The notes beneath the pieces were generated by a model. It did not search any database, was not told the origin of the DNA, and was given only the letters and a program-made list of their open reading frames with translations. The position numbers were made by a program, and so were the translations under genes. 64,000 bases of DNA from Amaranthus tricolor (lineage: Eukaryota > Streptophyta > Magnoliopsida > Caryophyllales > Amaranthaceae): the NCBI RefSeq assembly GCF_026212465.1, contig NC_080058.1:6945001-7009000 (forward strand), read 5' to 3'. This document shows, one piece after another, positions 18,121 through 30,860 of this stretch (position 1 is its first letter; every line of letters starts with the position of its first letter).

Positions 18121-20106
18121 GAGCATGTACAATGGCCTTTTTTTTTTTTTTTTTTTTTTTTTTGTGCTTTTATGTCCTCTAATAACTTCTTATCCTTCTC
18201 CCAATGTGCTCAAGTCTTTTAAAAAAGAGGATAATAATGCATCTCTTTGCAAAGAGGAGTGATTTTAGATAATTTTTTTTGTTTCCCAAGACACATTCAC
18301 ATAGCTAGGATTTTATTTTTTTTACCCAATTATATATTAACATGTGTCATGTATTTATTGGTTTTTATTTTTGGTGTATGTTTTACCTAGAAAAACTACT
18401 CTTATGATAATATAAAAAAAAATTGGCAAATCAAAAAATAAAATTATTAATAGTTCAGATTTTTTTTCTCTATAAAATGAACCCAAATTTGCATATTTTA
18501 CATTCACATTAAATTTTGTCATTTTCTCTCACTAGATATAATTAGTATAATTATCTCATATTAGAGCTTACTTTCTCATATTAATTTTTTATATTATTAT
18601 AAAAATAATTATGAATCCAAATTAACCCAAATCATGGAAATTTTAATTTTTCTAGTTATCCAAACTTTCAAAATAACTCAAATGTTGGCCCTTTTGATTC
18701 AATTATCCTCAATAATTCCCAATTTTAAGCTGCTTTACTGTGGTTTGGACATCAACCGAGACCAGTTAATCAAAGTTCCACCCCTCTAAATCAAAATGTC
18801 CCACTTTTTACTCCGTTTCAACAATCTTTTAATCAATCTCCTTCATCATTCCTCGTTTCTGATCATTAAACTCAACAAATGGAGCAATCACCAAGGGGGA
18901 GGATTCCTATAATGGTACTCCGACTTCGGGAATGAAGGAAACAAGACATCTCGAAGAAATACATGAGGAAGATGTTGAAATGGTTCCTCAACAAGTCTTT
19001 ACCACGGCTAAAAAGACAACTACAGCCAGAACGACTGGTGATCGGGCGAGTTGGAGCATACCTAAAGATAAAGCAATTGTTTCGAGCTACATTAATGGGA
19101 GACGAGATATAAAACGAAACACTAATACTAGAAAGGTTGGCTTATGGAATGTATAGTTAAATATTACGAGTTAGCATGACAAGAGAACCCCAATGAAATA
19201 CGTGAAAGGTCCCAAAAGTCCATGTAACTACGTTGGGATCGCATCAACTCTACGATTTCGAGATGGGTGGATATTTATGGGTATGAGCTACACCACAAAA
19301 AGAGTAAAGACTCAACTTTGAATGTTGAAAATCTTGCGTATGCAGCTTTCCAAAAAGCAAATAAAAATAAGTCATTCCAATTGATACATTGTTTTGAAAT
19401 CATGAGAACATTTCCTAAATGGAACCCTGAAATATTTCAACTCCCTTCCGGACGTGAAGGAATTAACAAAAATTCATGCCCTGATACACCATATGAGGAA
19501 GGGATGGGTGCTACACCAACTAGACCTGATGGGATAAAGAAGACAAAGCGCAAGGGTAAAGAAGCTGCTACCTCTTCAATGTCAACTATAAACCTTGAAT
19601 CTTTCGATTCTTTTTTTCTAGAAGTCTCAACCCGTAGGATAGATCTAGGAGAGCGCATGCTTAACGTGATAAAGGAACGAGGTGAAGAAAGAAGAAAGCA
19701 GAAGGAGGATGCGACAAAAAGTTTGTAAGCTCGTATTTTGACTAATCCGTATTTTAAAATCTCTACGTAATTCAATTTCATGGCAATGTTTCCTAATTTC
19801 GTTTTAAAATTTTAATGTTTTTCTCAATTTTTTATAACTTGTTTGATAATATCTTTTAATGTCTTAATTTATTATTAATTATCGTTACATTTTATTATTG
19901 ATAATGTCAATTTTTCATTTATTATTTATAATTAGTAATCAATTAATTATCGATATATTTTATAATTGAGAACCCACAGATTAATTAACATCACCAAATC
20001 AATATTATAAAATCAATATAATAAATTAAAAATATGAAAATATTAAAAATTTGTTTGGTGAAAAAGAAAGATAAATATTTAAGAGAATGTACCATTGTAC
20101 ATGCTC
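18121..20106 (+). mobile_element. PIF/Harbinger-like DNA transposon, non-autonomous (TTA target duplication)
   Basis: A 1986-bp element with 15-bp perfect terminal inverted repeats, GAGCATGTACAATGG at 18121 and CCATTGTACATGCTC ending at 20106. It is flanked on both sides by TTA (18118-18120 and 20107-20109). A 3-bp TWA duplication is diagnostic of PIF/Harbinger. A run of 26 T follows the left end. Inside is only a broken Myb/NAM-associated gene. No DDE transposase coding is visible, so it would need transposase supplied in trans. Confidence 0.85.
18611..19727 (+). pseudogene. Broken Myb/SANT-like, NAM-associated-domain protein (Harbinger ORF1-like)
   Basis: Plants carry many Myb/SANT-like proteins with a C-terminal NAM-associated domain, several of them the accessory DNA-binding ORF of PIF/Harbinger elements (family knowledge). 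Here an Asn/Gln/Phe-rich N-terminal section (from about 18611) is out of frame. 18932-19156 encodes the start of the SANT-like region (GDRASWSIPKDKAIVSSYIN), ending in a stop. The helix region 19157-19266 is interrupted. 19267-19728 resumes with the NAM-associated block (FQLIHCFEIMRTFPKWNPEI), a basic KKTKRKGKE patch and a C-terminal Arg/Glu coiled coil (GERMLNVIKERGEERRKQKE). At least two frame disruptions make it a pseudogene. The gene lies wholly inside the TIR-bounded element. Confidence 0.75.
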
Positions 20107-20109
20107 TTA

Positions 20110-21278
20110 CTCGCTCGGTCTGCTCGGTCAAACAACTTTGTAAATTTGTGACTTGTGATTTTGCTATACATTATTAGTGTTGGTTAATGAACATTGTACT
20201 TAGACTTTGTAACATGTAAGTAAATCTAAATCATTAAAAGTCATCATTTAATCTTTATAAAATAGCTAGAGATATTGCATGATTATATAAGATGATAATA
20301 AATTTACTTTTTATCAAACATTTTCATCAACAACTAACTTACACGACTAGAGATTTGGAAATGATCCACATTTAACAATATGATGAATCATAAAATTGAA
20401 ACAAATTCCCAAGATCAACGGTTGACAAAAGTATGGACCCCACCAAGCCCATACACAAGGAATTGGTGGACCCATAAAGCCAAGTAAGATACGCCAATGA
20501 TGTGAGCAGGTGTAGCTACAAAAGGTGAGGATGAAAGTAGAGAATCACATAAGAAGGAAATCAAAATCTGTAATTGTGTGAAGTGTTCAATGAATGTACT
20601 ACAACATTGTCACGGCCAAATAACTTTCCACAATCAGGCCATGTGATCTTACCAATTAAACTAATTTACTTTTTTTTTTTTTTTGGAATTTCTACCCTAG
20701 AAAAAGCTGTTGGAATTTTTTATGTTGTGTATATACTTCTATTTTATCATTTATACTTATTACATTTGATATTTTTAACTCGATTTAATATGTTATTTTC
20801 ATCATTTATATATTGCATTATGCACATTTAAATGTTGTTAATATTATGAAAGTATGTGATTGGACTATTCAAATATAATCCCATTTGACTATATTTTTTC
20901 TTATACATACATTAACCGCAATATATAAAATAAATTTGAAGAATGAATAGTGACGATTTTCAGAATACAAGAAGTATGATAGAGTATTTGAGAAGCAACT
21001 CATAGGTGGTAGCTATTTTGAATAATTTGTTTGATTAATAATGAATTAATTAGCTGATTTAACCGGTTAATTTTGAAGCTACCACTTTACATACTTTTAA
21101 TTCTATTGTATTACTTAATTAATACTCCTAAACCATAATACTTTCTCCATTTTTTAATCATTAAAACAAGTTTAAATATGCAAAGGAAGTATCACCTAAA
21201 GAATATAAGAGTTTCAATATCAACAACTAAATGTTACCTCAACCACCTAAAAGATAAGGATATAACATATATTTAATA
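20110..21278. other. Intergenic, AT-rich
   Basis: No gene seen. The small frame at 20574-20831 crosses a poly-T run and has no recognisable domain. Confidence 0.5.
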
Positions 21279-21535
21279 CTCCCTCCGTTTTCTAATTTTC
21301 TTCCCGTTTAGAGTATTCTACTTTGGAGAGAGAAACTTGATTATGATTTTTAAGACATATATAGATGATAAAATATATCCATGTGAGATCTCGTTAGATT
21401 CGTCTTAATGTATACCTTTTTATTATATATTTTTTATAATTTTTTATGATGCGTATTTAGAGATATTAAGGCTTAAAATTTACTTTGAAAACTGTGCAAA
21501 AAGAAAATGAAAAGAACATTAGAAAACGGAGAGAG
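21279..21535. mobile_element. Stowaway MITE
   Basis: A 257-bp element starting CTCCCTCCGTTTTCTAA and ending TTAGAAAACGGAGAGAG, flanked by TA on both sides (21277-21278 and 21536-21537). TIR sequence, size and TA target are classic Stowaway (Tc1/mariner MITE). The interior matches the 12221-12474 element in inverted orientation. Confidence 0.88.
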
Positions 21536-21659
21536 TATTCTATAGCCTTAATCACTCGCTTAAGTTCATAATTGAACTCTTATGATATGTTACAAAACTA
21601 ACTCTTTATTAGATAAGTATTTGAAAAGGGATCGAAAAGAAGAAAAGATACTTAGTTAT

Positions 21660-23270
21660 TTTGTACAATAAGTGCAATTATTTGTACTTATTTATATCAT
21701 TTTATACCCCTTAATGATGATCGTTATTAGTAATTTCGTGTTTATTTTGAAGATTTATACTACATGTCTACATTACTCATTTTGGTTATTCATGTTGATT
21801 TTGAGTGGTTTTGATTGTTTAAGCATAATTCTTATGGTTTTAATGATGACGGAGTTTAACAAGGGGATTTTAGCTCGGGCGAAGACGTTCTACAAAGAAA
21901 ATGAGCAAAAGAGTAGAAGAGTGTTTATGATGAAAAAGTTTTGAGGTGAAATTTGATACATATCTACTCTTTTGAAAATAACTTTTGATAGGAAGATTCC
22001 ATTAATGCAAGTTTTACGGCATTGGAACCTAGACTTCAAGAGCTTTCCAACGATATATTATATGCTCAATTCCGATAACCGAGCAAGAAATGACGATCAT
22101 TAGAAGCTCGCTGAAATTATCAGCCAAAAAAGTCGACTCAGCTTCTTTGTCGTGGAGATGGCCGCCGACTAGGCTTTTCCTTCTGGATTCAAGGCAACGT
22201 TTTTTTCGTCTCTTTAATTGTGTATTATTTTATTTTATCTTTATCTTAATTAACTTCTTAGGGTTTATTTAGTGGTTAATAAGAAGCACTTAGGTTAAGC
22301 CTCCTTTAGGGAGCATAAGGGAGAAGATTGAAAAACCCCTTATTCCTCCTTCCTCCTTCCTCCTTCCTAATCCTCCATAGAACTCCATTTTTAAAACTTG
22401 TAAACTTTTAATTTCTTATCTTTAATTTACTTTCTTATTAGTAGTTTAATCTTAATTTATAAGATTTGTATTAGTTTAATCTTTACTTGTCAAAATTTAA
22501 TTGTTTTTTCTAGAAATTGTCATTTATTAAAAGCAGTATTGTTCTTCATATTTTTGTCTCTTGGATCTTTAATTGTGTGTCTCATAGTTTAATTATTGTT
22601 TTCCTTTGCAAATTTCAATATAATCATTTTCATTCATGTTTACTATCATTTTAGGGTTTGTGTTCATCGCTTCCACCATGAATAGTGAGTAAATCCATTT
22701 TCTAGGGTTAGGGTTTGAACTTATAATTCAAGTATGATTTGATGATTGAAAGTGTCTATGAAATTAGGATTAAAGTGGTCAAATTGTGCCAATAACCCTA
22801 AATTAAATATGTTTTGTTGGACTAGTCAATAAAACTAGCGTGTGAGATTAGGATCAACTTTGCTTTTGTGTAGATTTTAGTTAAATTCTTATTAATTCGT
22901 TCAATAAAACTAGCATGTGAGAATCGAATTAGTAGGTCTAAATTTAATAGTTAATCAACCGAGCGAGAGTTTGAGATTAAAATGATCATATTTAATTATA
23001 CAATTAATTTGACATTTCATAGATACTAATGAGAGTTTGATCATACAAGAATTTAGGGGATTCCCGACACTCTAGATCTTTTCATCATATAATTTAAACC
23101 CACATTTCTTATTGCATTCTTAGTTTATTAGTAAAAAAAAATCAATCCACCATTTTTCTCTTCAAGTAATATTTTCAATAGAGGTTAGCAAGTTTCTTGT
23201 CCAAACTTTCTTGTGTTCAACCCGCGACTACACGTACACCGTACACTTACGGTTAAATAAAATTTGCACA
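21660..23270. other. Possible LTR-like or retroelement-derived stretch
   Basis: Less AT-rich than its surroundings, with no intact ORF. It contains a directly repeated phrase CAATAAAACTAGC(G/A)TGTGAGA (about 22826 and 22900), a CCTCCTTCCTCCTTCCTCC pyrimidine tract near 22350, and a CGACTACACGTACACCGTAC stretch near the right end. The texture is that of a long LTR, but no partner LTR, PBS or target duplication was found. Confidence 0.3.
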
Positions 23271-23580
23271 TCAATCGTCAAATACAATCGTTATTTTGTT
23301 ATAAATATTAGTCTATATAGATTAAAACTTTTTATAAAAAAAAATTAAATTTTAATAACAATAATATATAGGTGTTTAGTTCTTTAATTTATTTGTATAT
23401 ATCTTCCAACAAACAACTCTATATATACACGAATTTCTATACTAGTAGCAATAACAATAAAATACTTCATACTTCCTCCGTTTTAATTTACTTGCAACAT
23501 TTTTCATTTTTAGATGTTTCATATTACTTGCAATATTATCCTTTTAGCAAAAAGCAACTATTTAATTCTCTATTTTACCT

Positions 23581-24303
23581 AGGAATGGGCATGGGGTCTT
23601 GAACCCTAAGGGTCTAGACCCAACTCGACCCTAATTTTAAGGGTTTGGGTCCACCTAATTCTAAGGGTCCGGGTCGGATCTGGGTCCATGACCTTAGGGT
23701 CCGGGTCCGGGCCTACACGTTTGAGACCTAGATCCAACCCAGATCCGACCCATGGACCCATTTACATCTTTTTTTAAAAAATTATATATTAGCTATTATG
23801 TGTATTTAATTATTTGATTTGAAATTTTTTTTATATTTTTGAACATTACGTGATTTTGAACTTTGTCGGTTCATGTAATTTAAAATGTGGTTGTTATATC
23901 TATACTTTAAAAATTGAAGAATTGATAAATATTTAGCTATAAGAACTTGAATGTTGGAAAACTTTACATATTTCGCTCAATTAGTATAATGTATTAGAAG
24001 ATCCTTGTTAGTCGAAAATGTTTAAATAATTTTATGCAAATAATCGACAATGTTTAAATAATTTTATGCAAATAATCAACATTGTACTTCAAAATATATT
24101 TTTAAAAATTTTTTATGAAAAAAATAAAATTGTTAAGGACCCAAATCCAGACCCTAGACCCGTCAGATCGTAAGTGTCTGGGTCCAGGTCCAAAATTTAC
24201 GAACCCTACGAATCCGAGTCCAAGTCTGATTCCAATAAAAAAATTAGGGTCTAGATCTGAGTCTTGCTAGACCCAACCCAGATCCGACCCTTGTCCATTC
24301 CTA
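23581..24303. mobile_element. Non-autonomous DNA element with 9-bp target duplication, nested in a MITE
   Basis: Ends AGGAATGGGCATGGGGTC (left) and the inverted GACCCTTGTCCATTCCTA (right), flanked by a perfect 9-bp direct repeat ATTTTACCT (23572-23580 and 24304-24312). A 9-bp duplication suggests a Mutator-like element. Subterminal regions are GGGTCCGGGT/GGACCC-rich and inverted relative to each other; the centre is AT-rich. No ORF of note. Confidence 0.78.
24012..24078. repeat. Direct repeat, 32-bp period, two copies
   Basis: TCGAAAATGTTTAAATAATT and TCGACAATGTTTAAATAATT begin 32 bases apart and stay alike through TTATGCAAATAA. The repeat lies inside the 723-bp nested element. Confidence 0.85.
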
Positions 24304-24457
24304 ATTTTACCTGTACATTATTTCTTTTCTCATATAGCATCAATATTATTATTAACTTTATCCATGTAAAATGGGGTAAAATTGTCATTTTATTTTGAAA
24401 AAAGATATTTCTTAAATATCGTGTAAAGTTACTATGTTGCAACTAAAACAGATGCAG

Positions 24458-27400
24458 TATAGTAAAGTAGTAGTACAATTTTTCTTGTAGCTTGATAAGT
24501 GAAGAGATTTAAGAAAATAGCTTTTGTTGGGTCATTTTCAAGAGAGATTGAAAAAAAATTAAAGGAACGTGATGTTCACGTGAGTATGGTGTTTTTATGT
24601 GACAAAAGAATATTGTAGGATCATAAGTTCATGTGAATGGACAATTTTTATGAATGAGTGTTAGAAATGGACCGTCCACTCATATATGTAATGGGGTAAT
24701 GGGTTTATGGGGTTACTACTCACTAGTAGTTATACAAAGACAATGACAAGTGAACCTTGGAGACCTTGGCATTTTGCAAACGATCAACACCCACCTTCCC
24801 CTAATTAATGTTTTGATTCGATCATGGGGTTATGAAAATGAATTGAGAGGGTTTTTTGATTTTTTAATCGCATACTAGGCTAAGAAAAATGAAGAATTAG
24901 TTAAAAATTAAACGTAAAATCCTATTTAGGGAAGGTTATGCTTACTCCAATTAAGATGGACTCGATTTTTAAGTTGATTTGAGAGTTTAGACTGAGTTTA
25001 ACTGAAGAAATTGATAAAATAGGAAAACCTAGAGTCGAATTATGATCATCTGTAAACAAGTTTCTATTTTATTGTGAAATCAATTTAGAGTTATAGATCG
25101 AACTTTCCCTTACTAAGTTTCAATAGAGTTATATATCAATTTAGTACTAAATTGATTGGTCTACCTTTAATTTATTATTTAATAGAATTTCTTTTTGTTA
25201 TACTTATGGGAAAATGTGAGATATTCACAAAAATATTGGAGTATTATGAGTACTTTAATTGACAAGTTAATTTCTAAATATAAAATTATACAATGTTAGG
25301 ATTAAATAACGATCTGAGTATCATTGAGCTTTTTTTGAGTTGAGCCTAAAATCGCATTCTCTACCTCTACTCACGTGACAACCTCATTATTGAATTTCAT
25401 AGTTGTCAAATTTCAACACCGCGATGAAGATAGGTTGTGGTAGATCTTCTTTAGAATCGGAAGAGGTCCGACACACTTGAGAATTTTATGGTCATTTTAT
25501 AAAAAAAAGATGTTGAGAGTTCGTATCTTAACTCCTAACTTATATTCAGATAATAGCTTTTTTTAAAAAAATTTACGATCCAAAATTTGCACTAAAAATA
25601 GGTATACAAATGTATAATATTGCATGCATAGTAGGATCCCTACTCTTCCATTTCAACTAGATCTTACTTTTGAAATTGAATATCTCATTTAGACATTCTC
25701 GTGGATTTTTCCGTGTATAAAAACATTGGATGAATTGATATCTTTGTGTATGTTATGTGGGAATTGTGATAGAGCCGAGAATATACCATATATAACATAT
25801 AATAGTATTTCAATAATCAGTTTGATTGAGTTGGTTACTTAATATGGTATCAAAAGTTAAACATGACAAGAGGTTATAGGTTCCAATCTCATTCATATAT
25901 CACACATTTAAATTAGAAATTTAGCTTATGTATGAGGATATACGTTTTATGTTTTCACATTTCTATCCCAAAGATTTCTATCCCCAAGAACTCTTATGTA
26001 AAAAAATATAATAAAATATATAACATATTTAACATACCCGGCCAAATTGAATTGAATCCTTACAAAAGTGAATAATATAGTTTGGTCATAGTTACATAAG
26101 ATATTCTTCACCTCATACATCCTAGTTTAGGGTATGAGACAAGGCATCCATAGCTAGCATGATACTTCATCTTGATTATTGACTAGAATAAATTCTAGAC
26201 AACGAGATAAGAATACTTAAGTGACCATGAGGACAAATTGATTAAGCCTTTGGCTTTGGCATATTACCCCCTAATTTTTCCCCCTAGTGTTACATTTGGA
26301 AGAATGATAAATTATGGTTTTTGAATTTTGGTTGGTTTTAACTAATAAGGTCTAGGCTCAATATATTTGACCCTTGAAATGTTCTGGTCAAGCTTTGATA
26401 ATAATAAAGATGTTTGAAATTTTTTTATCCTTGCAATGCTTGGACAATCCCACAAATGCGCTAGAATGAGCAGGCGTAAATTCAAGGATAGAAGCTTTAA
26501 GGCGGTGCTCGAACGAGCACACTATATGCACTTATACACACCTCTTTGTCGTGTTGGTACCAGTGTTTTTTATTATGTTGTTGCCCCCTTCTTTGGTTGT
26601 GTAAAGTGCTTGATGTATTCATTATATGATTACATCTCATATCTAGTCAAACTAACTAAAAGCTTAAGCTTTATGTATCTCTCTTAGGGTGGTGTTTGGT
26701 ACATGTCTTTTTGGTTGGCTAGCTATTTTAATTTATTTATTTTTGGCTTTTAATTTATTAGTTGGTAAAAGTTTAATAAATGGCTTTATAGCCAGCTGAA
26801 ATGCCGACTCTTGAGCTAAATTGAAACAACTTGTTTGGCTGGCTTTTTTCAATGACTTTTAGCTTGTTGGTTTACTTTTTCTCTAGTAACAGTCAGTATC
26901 TAATTTTATCAAACATCTTTCAAACACAAATGACTTATCAAGCTAAATTAAAAGGTAACAAAAACAATAACATTTTCAACTACTCAAATAAACTAACTAA
27001 AAAAAATAAACGAACAACTATTTCAAAAACATTCCTTATTCTCTGCCATGCTTTTTTTAAGTCTTGTAATTCTATCTCCTTCCACTTATCTTCCTACTCA
27101 CATATTCATTGACGTAATTCCTTCATAATTTGTTTGAACTATTTGTTTTTTTATAAACACAAAATACAAAACACTACTCTAAAAAGATATACAGGAATAT
27201 TTAGTTTTTAGGTTAAACCATCCATTTGTATTCTATCTTTTTTCTCCTTTGATTATGTGTATAGTCTTTCGTTTTCCTCCTTTTTATTATTTGGAGAAAT
27301 GGGGTTGCAAGCAAAAAAAAAAGAGAAGAACACCATAAAGAAAATCTGAGGAACAAAGCCACTTTCATATATCCCAATTCATTTTGTCACCAATCTTAAA

Positions 27401-28915
27401 GACACCATCCAACACTTTGATCCCAAAGATATTTGGGAATATTTAATTGCTATAAAGTGGAATCATTTAATAATCTCCAATAAGAATCATGCCTAAACAT
27501 AATTATAATAATATAGTTTTCCATTGATGTTTAAATTATCATTTTTAATGAAGTAAAAAAAAAAAGATTTATACAAAGCTAATAATATTATTATTTTCTT
27601 AAACTCACAAAAATTTTAGAAAGAAATTTATTATTATCAATCATATGGGTAGTAACCTAGTACTCAACAATCTGTTTGATAATTGATACGAATTAAAAAG
27701 TGAGAATGAAAATAATTTATTGTGTAATCTACTAAAATTACACTAACTTCTGCAACGATAATGTTCCAAAATACTATGTGAAGCTTCCAATGATAATGTT
27801 TTGGGGTCCATGCCTTGGTAGTTGGTAAGTCTTAAGATGAATAACAGGCTATGTATGTGTTGCTTGTCAAATCAATTGCATAAGAGCTAGTACCATTTAA
27901 ATTAAAGCTAGAATATGGTATAGCCTTTATATTTGTGTTCTAAAACAAGCCAAATCAAAGATGTTTTTCTCATACACTTTAGAGCATTCTTTATGTTCTA
28001 AGATATAGAAAAATTCAATAGAATTTCTTTATATTCTTGTGTATATGTTTATTATAACAAAAATGAATCCCCATAACTATGAAAATGATACATGTGCTTT
28101 TTTTTTTTTTTTATCTTTTTTATATTCTTCTAATAATTATTTCACAAAGTTTCTTTTATGTATATGTTGTTGAATATTTTTATTGAATTAAGAGGATCAT
28201 CAATAACAATAAAACTTAGCCTTTTTTGGATTAGTTTGGTCAATAAAACTCTCAAACAAGGTTAATATTTGTGTAGGAAGAACACAATTTTGACTATTAT
28301 AATCCCAAAAATTTAAAATCAATTTTAGTGAAGTGCGGTGAAAGAAAATTTGTTTAAAATTTACTACGCTTTTTTTTTGTCATTTTTATGTTTTCCTAAT
28401 TTCATCCATAAAATTGTCTTTTTTCCTATTGACTTATTTTTTTTGTCCTGATTAATTTCTCACCGTAAATTATCAACTAACTACCTATCTTTCGGTGAAT
28501 CCAATCATGTCTGACTTGAAGCTAGTATCACTTTGTCCAGAGATCATTGGTTTGTTTTCCACCTACTACTCATCTTCCTTCATTATATCCTATATACTCC
28601 AATTCTTTCCATCTACTCTATTTGTACCATAAAAATTGTCCAATCGGCAATTGGTAAAAAAATTAAGAAAAATAGGATAAAAGGCATATATAAAAAAGTG
28701 AGAAAAATATGTACATCAGATTAAAATAAAAGTCAAATGTGTAAATAAAAATTTTAAAAAAAAGTTAAATAATGCCAAAAAAAAAAATAAAGATAAGCAA
28801 ATTTATAGGTCACAATTAAAAAAAATGCATACATTGTGGGACATAGGAAGTAAACGACATAATTTAGACAAAATATAACGTGCGAGTGTAATGGAAGTAA
28901 AAGTAAAGTTGTACG
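24458..28915. other. Intergenic, AT-rich, no gene supported
   Basis: Only short frames without known domains. 26436-26687 is the longest less-AT-rich one (83 codons, Cys/Tyr/His-rich) and shows no family I recognise. 26693-26900 has TGTTTGG and GGCTGGCTTTT words recalling the 9019-9248 MITE, but no paired end was found. Confidence 0.5.
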
Positions 28916-29090
28916 ATTTAAGAAAACTAGTGATTACAAATAAGCTTAGTATTCTTAAAGGTGACAGATTAGACTTACTTTGTTCTTCTTGAATTTAAGA
29001 AAACTAGTGATTACAAATCAAGTATTCTAAGTGGTGACAGATTAGACTTGCTATGTTTTTATGGAATTTAAGAAAATTAGTGATTACAAT
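28916..29090. repeat. Tandem repeat, ~75-bp unit, about 2.4 copies
   Basis: Units start ATTTAAGAAAACTAGTGATT at 28916 and 28993, and again with one change at 29066. Each full unit also contains GGTGACAGATTAGACTT. Spacings are 77 and 73 bases. Non-coding. Confidence 0.88.
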
Positions 29091-30129
29091 CAATTGTTGA
29101 GGAACTAGTAAGAGCTGCCCTAGTCACTAAGTGATCATCAACTGACTAAGTTGCCCTACTCACTTAGAGCTGTTGGTATGGCCCAAGTGATCCATGAATA
29201 ATACTTGTCCGGTCCCTTTGCTTTTGCTACTGAAAGTGATATGTTATGAAGAGAAATGTCACTTTTAGTTTTGACTGATCTGGGTCTTATTTTTTTTAAA
29301 CTCGTCAGATCTGGATCCATATGAATGACGAATATGAATCCTGGTCTCAAAAAATGTATTTGGATCCTTATCTGTTGATCCTAGAGACTCGTTTTATTTT
29401 TAAAACACATTAATGGTATATAAATTTACTTTGTTAATTAAGTAGCGTTATTTTGAATGTTAGATTATGTTATGATTTATGAAGAAACTTTTGATAATGT
29501 AAGAAATTCTTGAAAATAGGTTGATATTTTAAGGATATTTATAGTTTGTACAATATTATTGGATGTATCTTAGATTTTAATTAATAGTTTTAAACTCTAT
29601 CGCTATCGCAATATTAGAAAGCAAAATTCAATCAAATGCACAAAATTAAGCTTAGACCTGCGAAATCGGATCCCAATTTGAATCCTCAAGTAAATAAGCT
29701 GGAGTCTGAATCCAAATCTTCAATTCAAATTCGATCAGTTGCCATTGCTAGGTTGGAGACAAACCTAAGATGAAAAGCAGACCCTTTTGAGAATTCAACT
29801 CTTTGCATAATTTTTTTTTGTCCCTTTTTATTTGTATTTGTAGTTTTCGGATTAGCTAGTTTATTTTGTTTCTATACGCCAATGCAAAAACCTCAAAAAT
29901 AGTTCTGAAGTGTCTACTTAAGATACTTGAAATACATCAGGAATCTTGAACTATAATAAATTTCAAAAATTCACTATATTCTATCAAACCCCAATCTAGA
30001 ATATAGTTACTAAGAACTCTTAGAGCAATCCCTTCGGAGAGGAAAAAACACAAATTATTAGGAATGATTGTTTGTAGTGGGACCAAACACATACTAGCTG
30101 ACCTACTTTTTATTTGGTTGTTTTTTGTG
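29091..30129. other. Intergenic with decayed GGATC/GATCC-rich repeat
   Basis: 29270-29400 and 29640-29760 are rich in GGATCC, AGATCTGG and GAATCC-type words in opposite senses around an AT-rich core. This recalls the organisation of the 23581-24303 element, but clean ends were not identified. No gene seen. Confidence 0.4.
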
Positions 30130-30860
30130 GTTGTGGTTGTGTTTAATTTTGACCTAAAAAGTGATCAATTCTAATCTTAATATAATCAATTATAACTTAA
30201 AGTATACAACCTTAATGGATTAATTATAACCTTTTAAAATGATCCATTCTGATCTAAAAGCGATCAATTCTAACTTTAAAGTGATTATTTATATATAACC
30301 TTAAATTAATAAATTATGATATTTTTAAAGTGAACAATTTTGGCTTTAAAGTCATCAATTATGATTTCAAAGTGATAAATTATATATAAAGTGATCAGTA
30401 TAACATTAGAGCGGACACCTTTAACTTGATACAAGTTTAAAAAAAGATCAATTATAACCTTGGAGTGATCATTTAAAGCTTATAGTGCTAAATTATAAGT
30501 TCTTACTTGTATAGTGATCGACTATAATTTATAATCTTAAAGGGTCTATTAACTTTAAAAGGATCAATTATAATCTTAAATTGTTCAATTTGACCTTAAA
30601 GTAATAATTATAGATGTTCAGTTATAACTTTTAAAAAGATCAATTTTAATCTTAGGATTGTTCAAGATCCTAGGAAAGGTAGCCATTTGCTTATTACCCA
30701 GAGTTTAAAAGGATCTTCATATTTACAATTATAACTTTTAAAAACATCAATTTTAACCTTAGGATCGTTCATGACCCTAGGAAAGGTAGTTATTTATATA
30801 TGACCCAGAGTTAGAAAGGTTCTTTATATCTACAAATTCTGGTAAATGAAGTACGACGTT
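30130..30860. repeat. Degenerate ~20-bp array (AAAGTGATCAATTATAACCTT type)
   Basis: GATCAATT(A/C)TAACCTTAAA-like phrases recur roughly every 20-40 bases across about 700 bp. Within it a longer unit is directly repeated: TCAATTTTAA(T/C)CTTAGGAT with GATCCTAGGAAAGGTAG (about 30640-30690) recurs at about 30740-30790. Non-coding and heavily drifted. Confidence 0.7.

Larger units (their letters stand above)
23472..24457. mobile_element. Stowaway-like MITE split by a nested insertion
   Basis: The left end CTTCCTCCGTTTTAATTTAC follows TA, and the right end GTTGCAACTAAAACAGATGCAG precedes TA (given here with drift from the left end's GTTTTA and TTGCAAC). The same TIR style recurs at 60135-60378 (ATTTACTTGCAAC / GTTGCAACTA...CGGAGAAAG). 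Without the 723-bp insert plus one target copy, the outer element would be about 254 bp, the same size as the other Stowaways here. Confidence 0.7.

Noticed and set aside
23240..23275. TGCAA...TTGCA ends of a 1.6-kb LTR starting near 21674
   Set aside because: Short inverted ends can be found, but the flanks (ATAAG versus CATCA) give no 5-bp duplication.
26436..26687. 83-codon ORF with Cys/His residues, considered as a small gene
   Set aside because: No motif spacing fits a known zinc-binding or secreted peptide family, and there are no splice or promoter cues.
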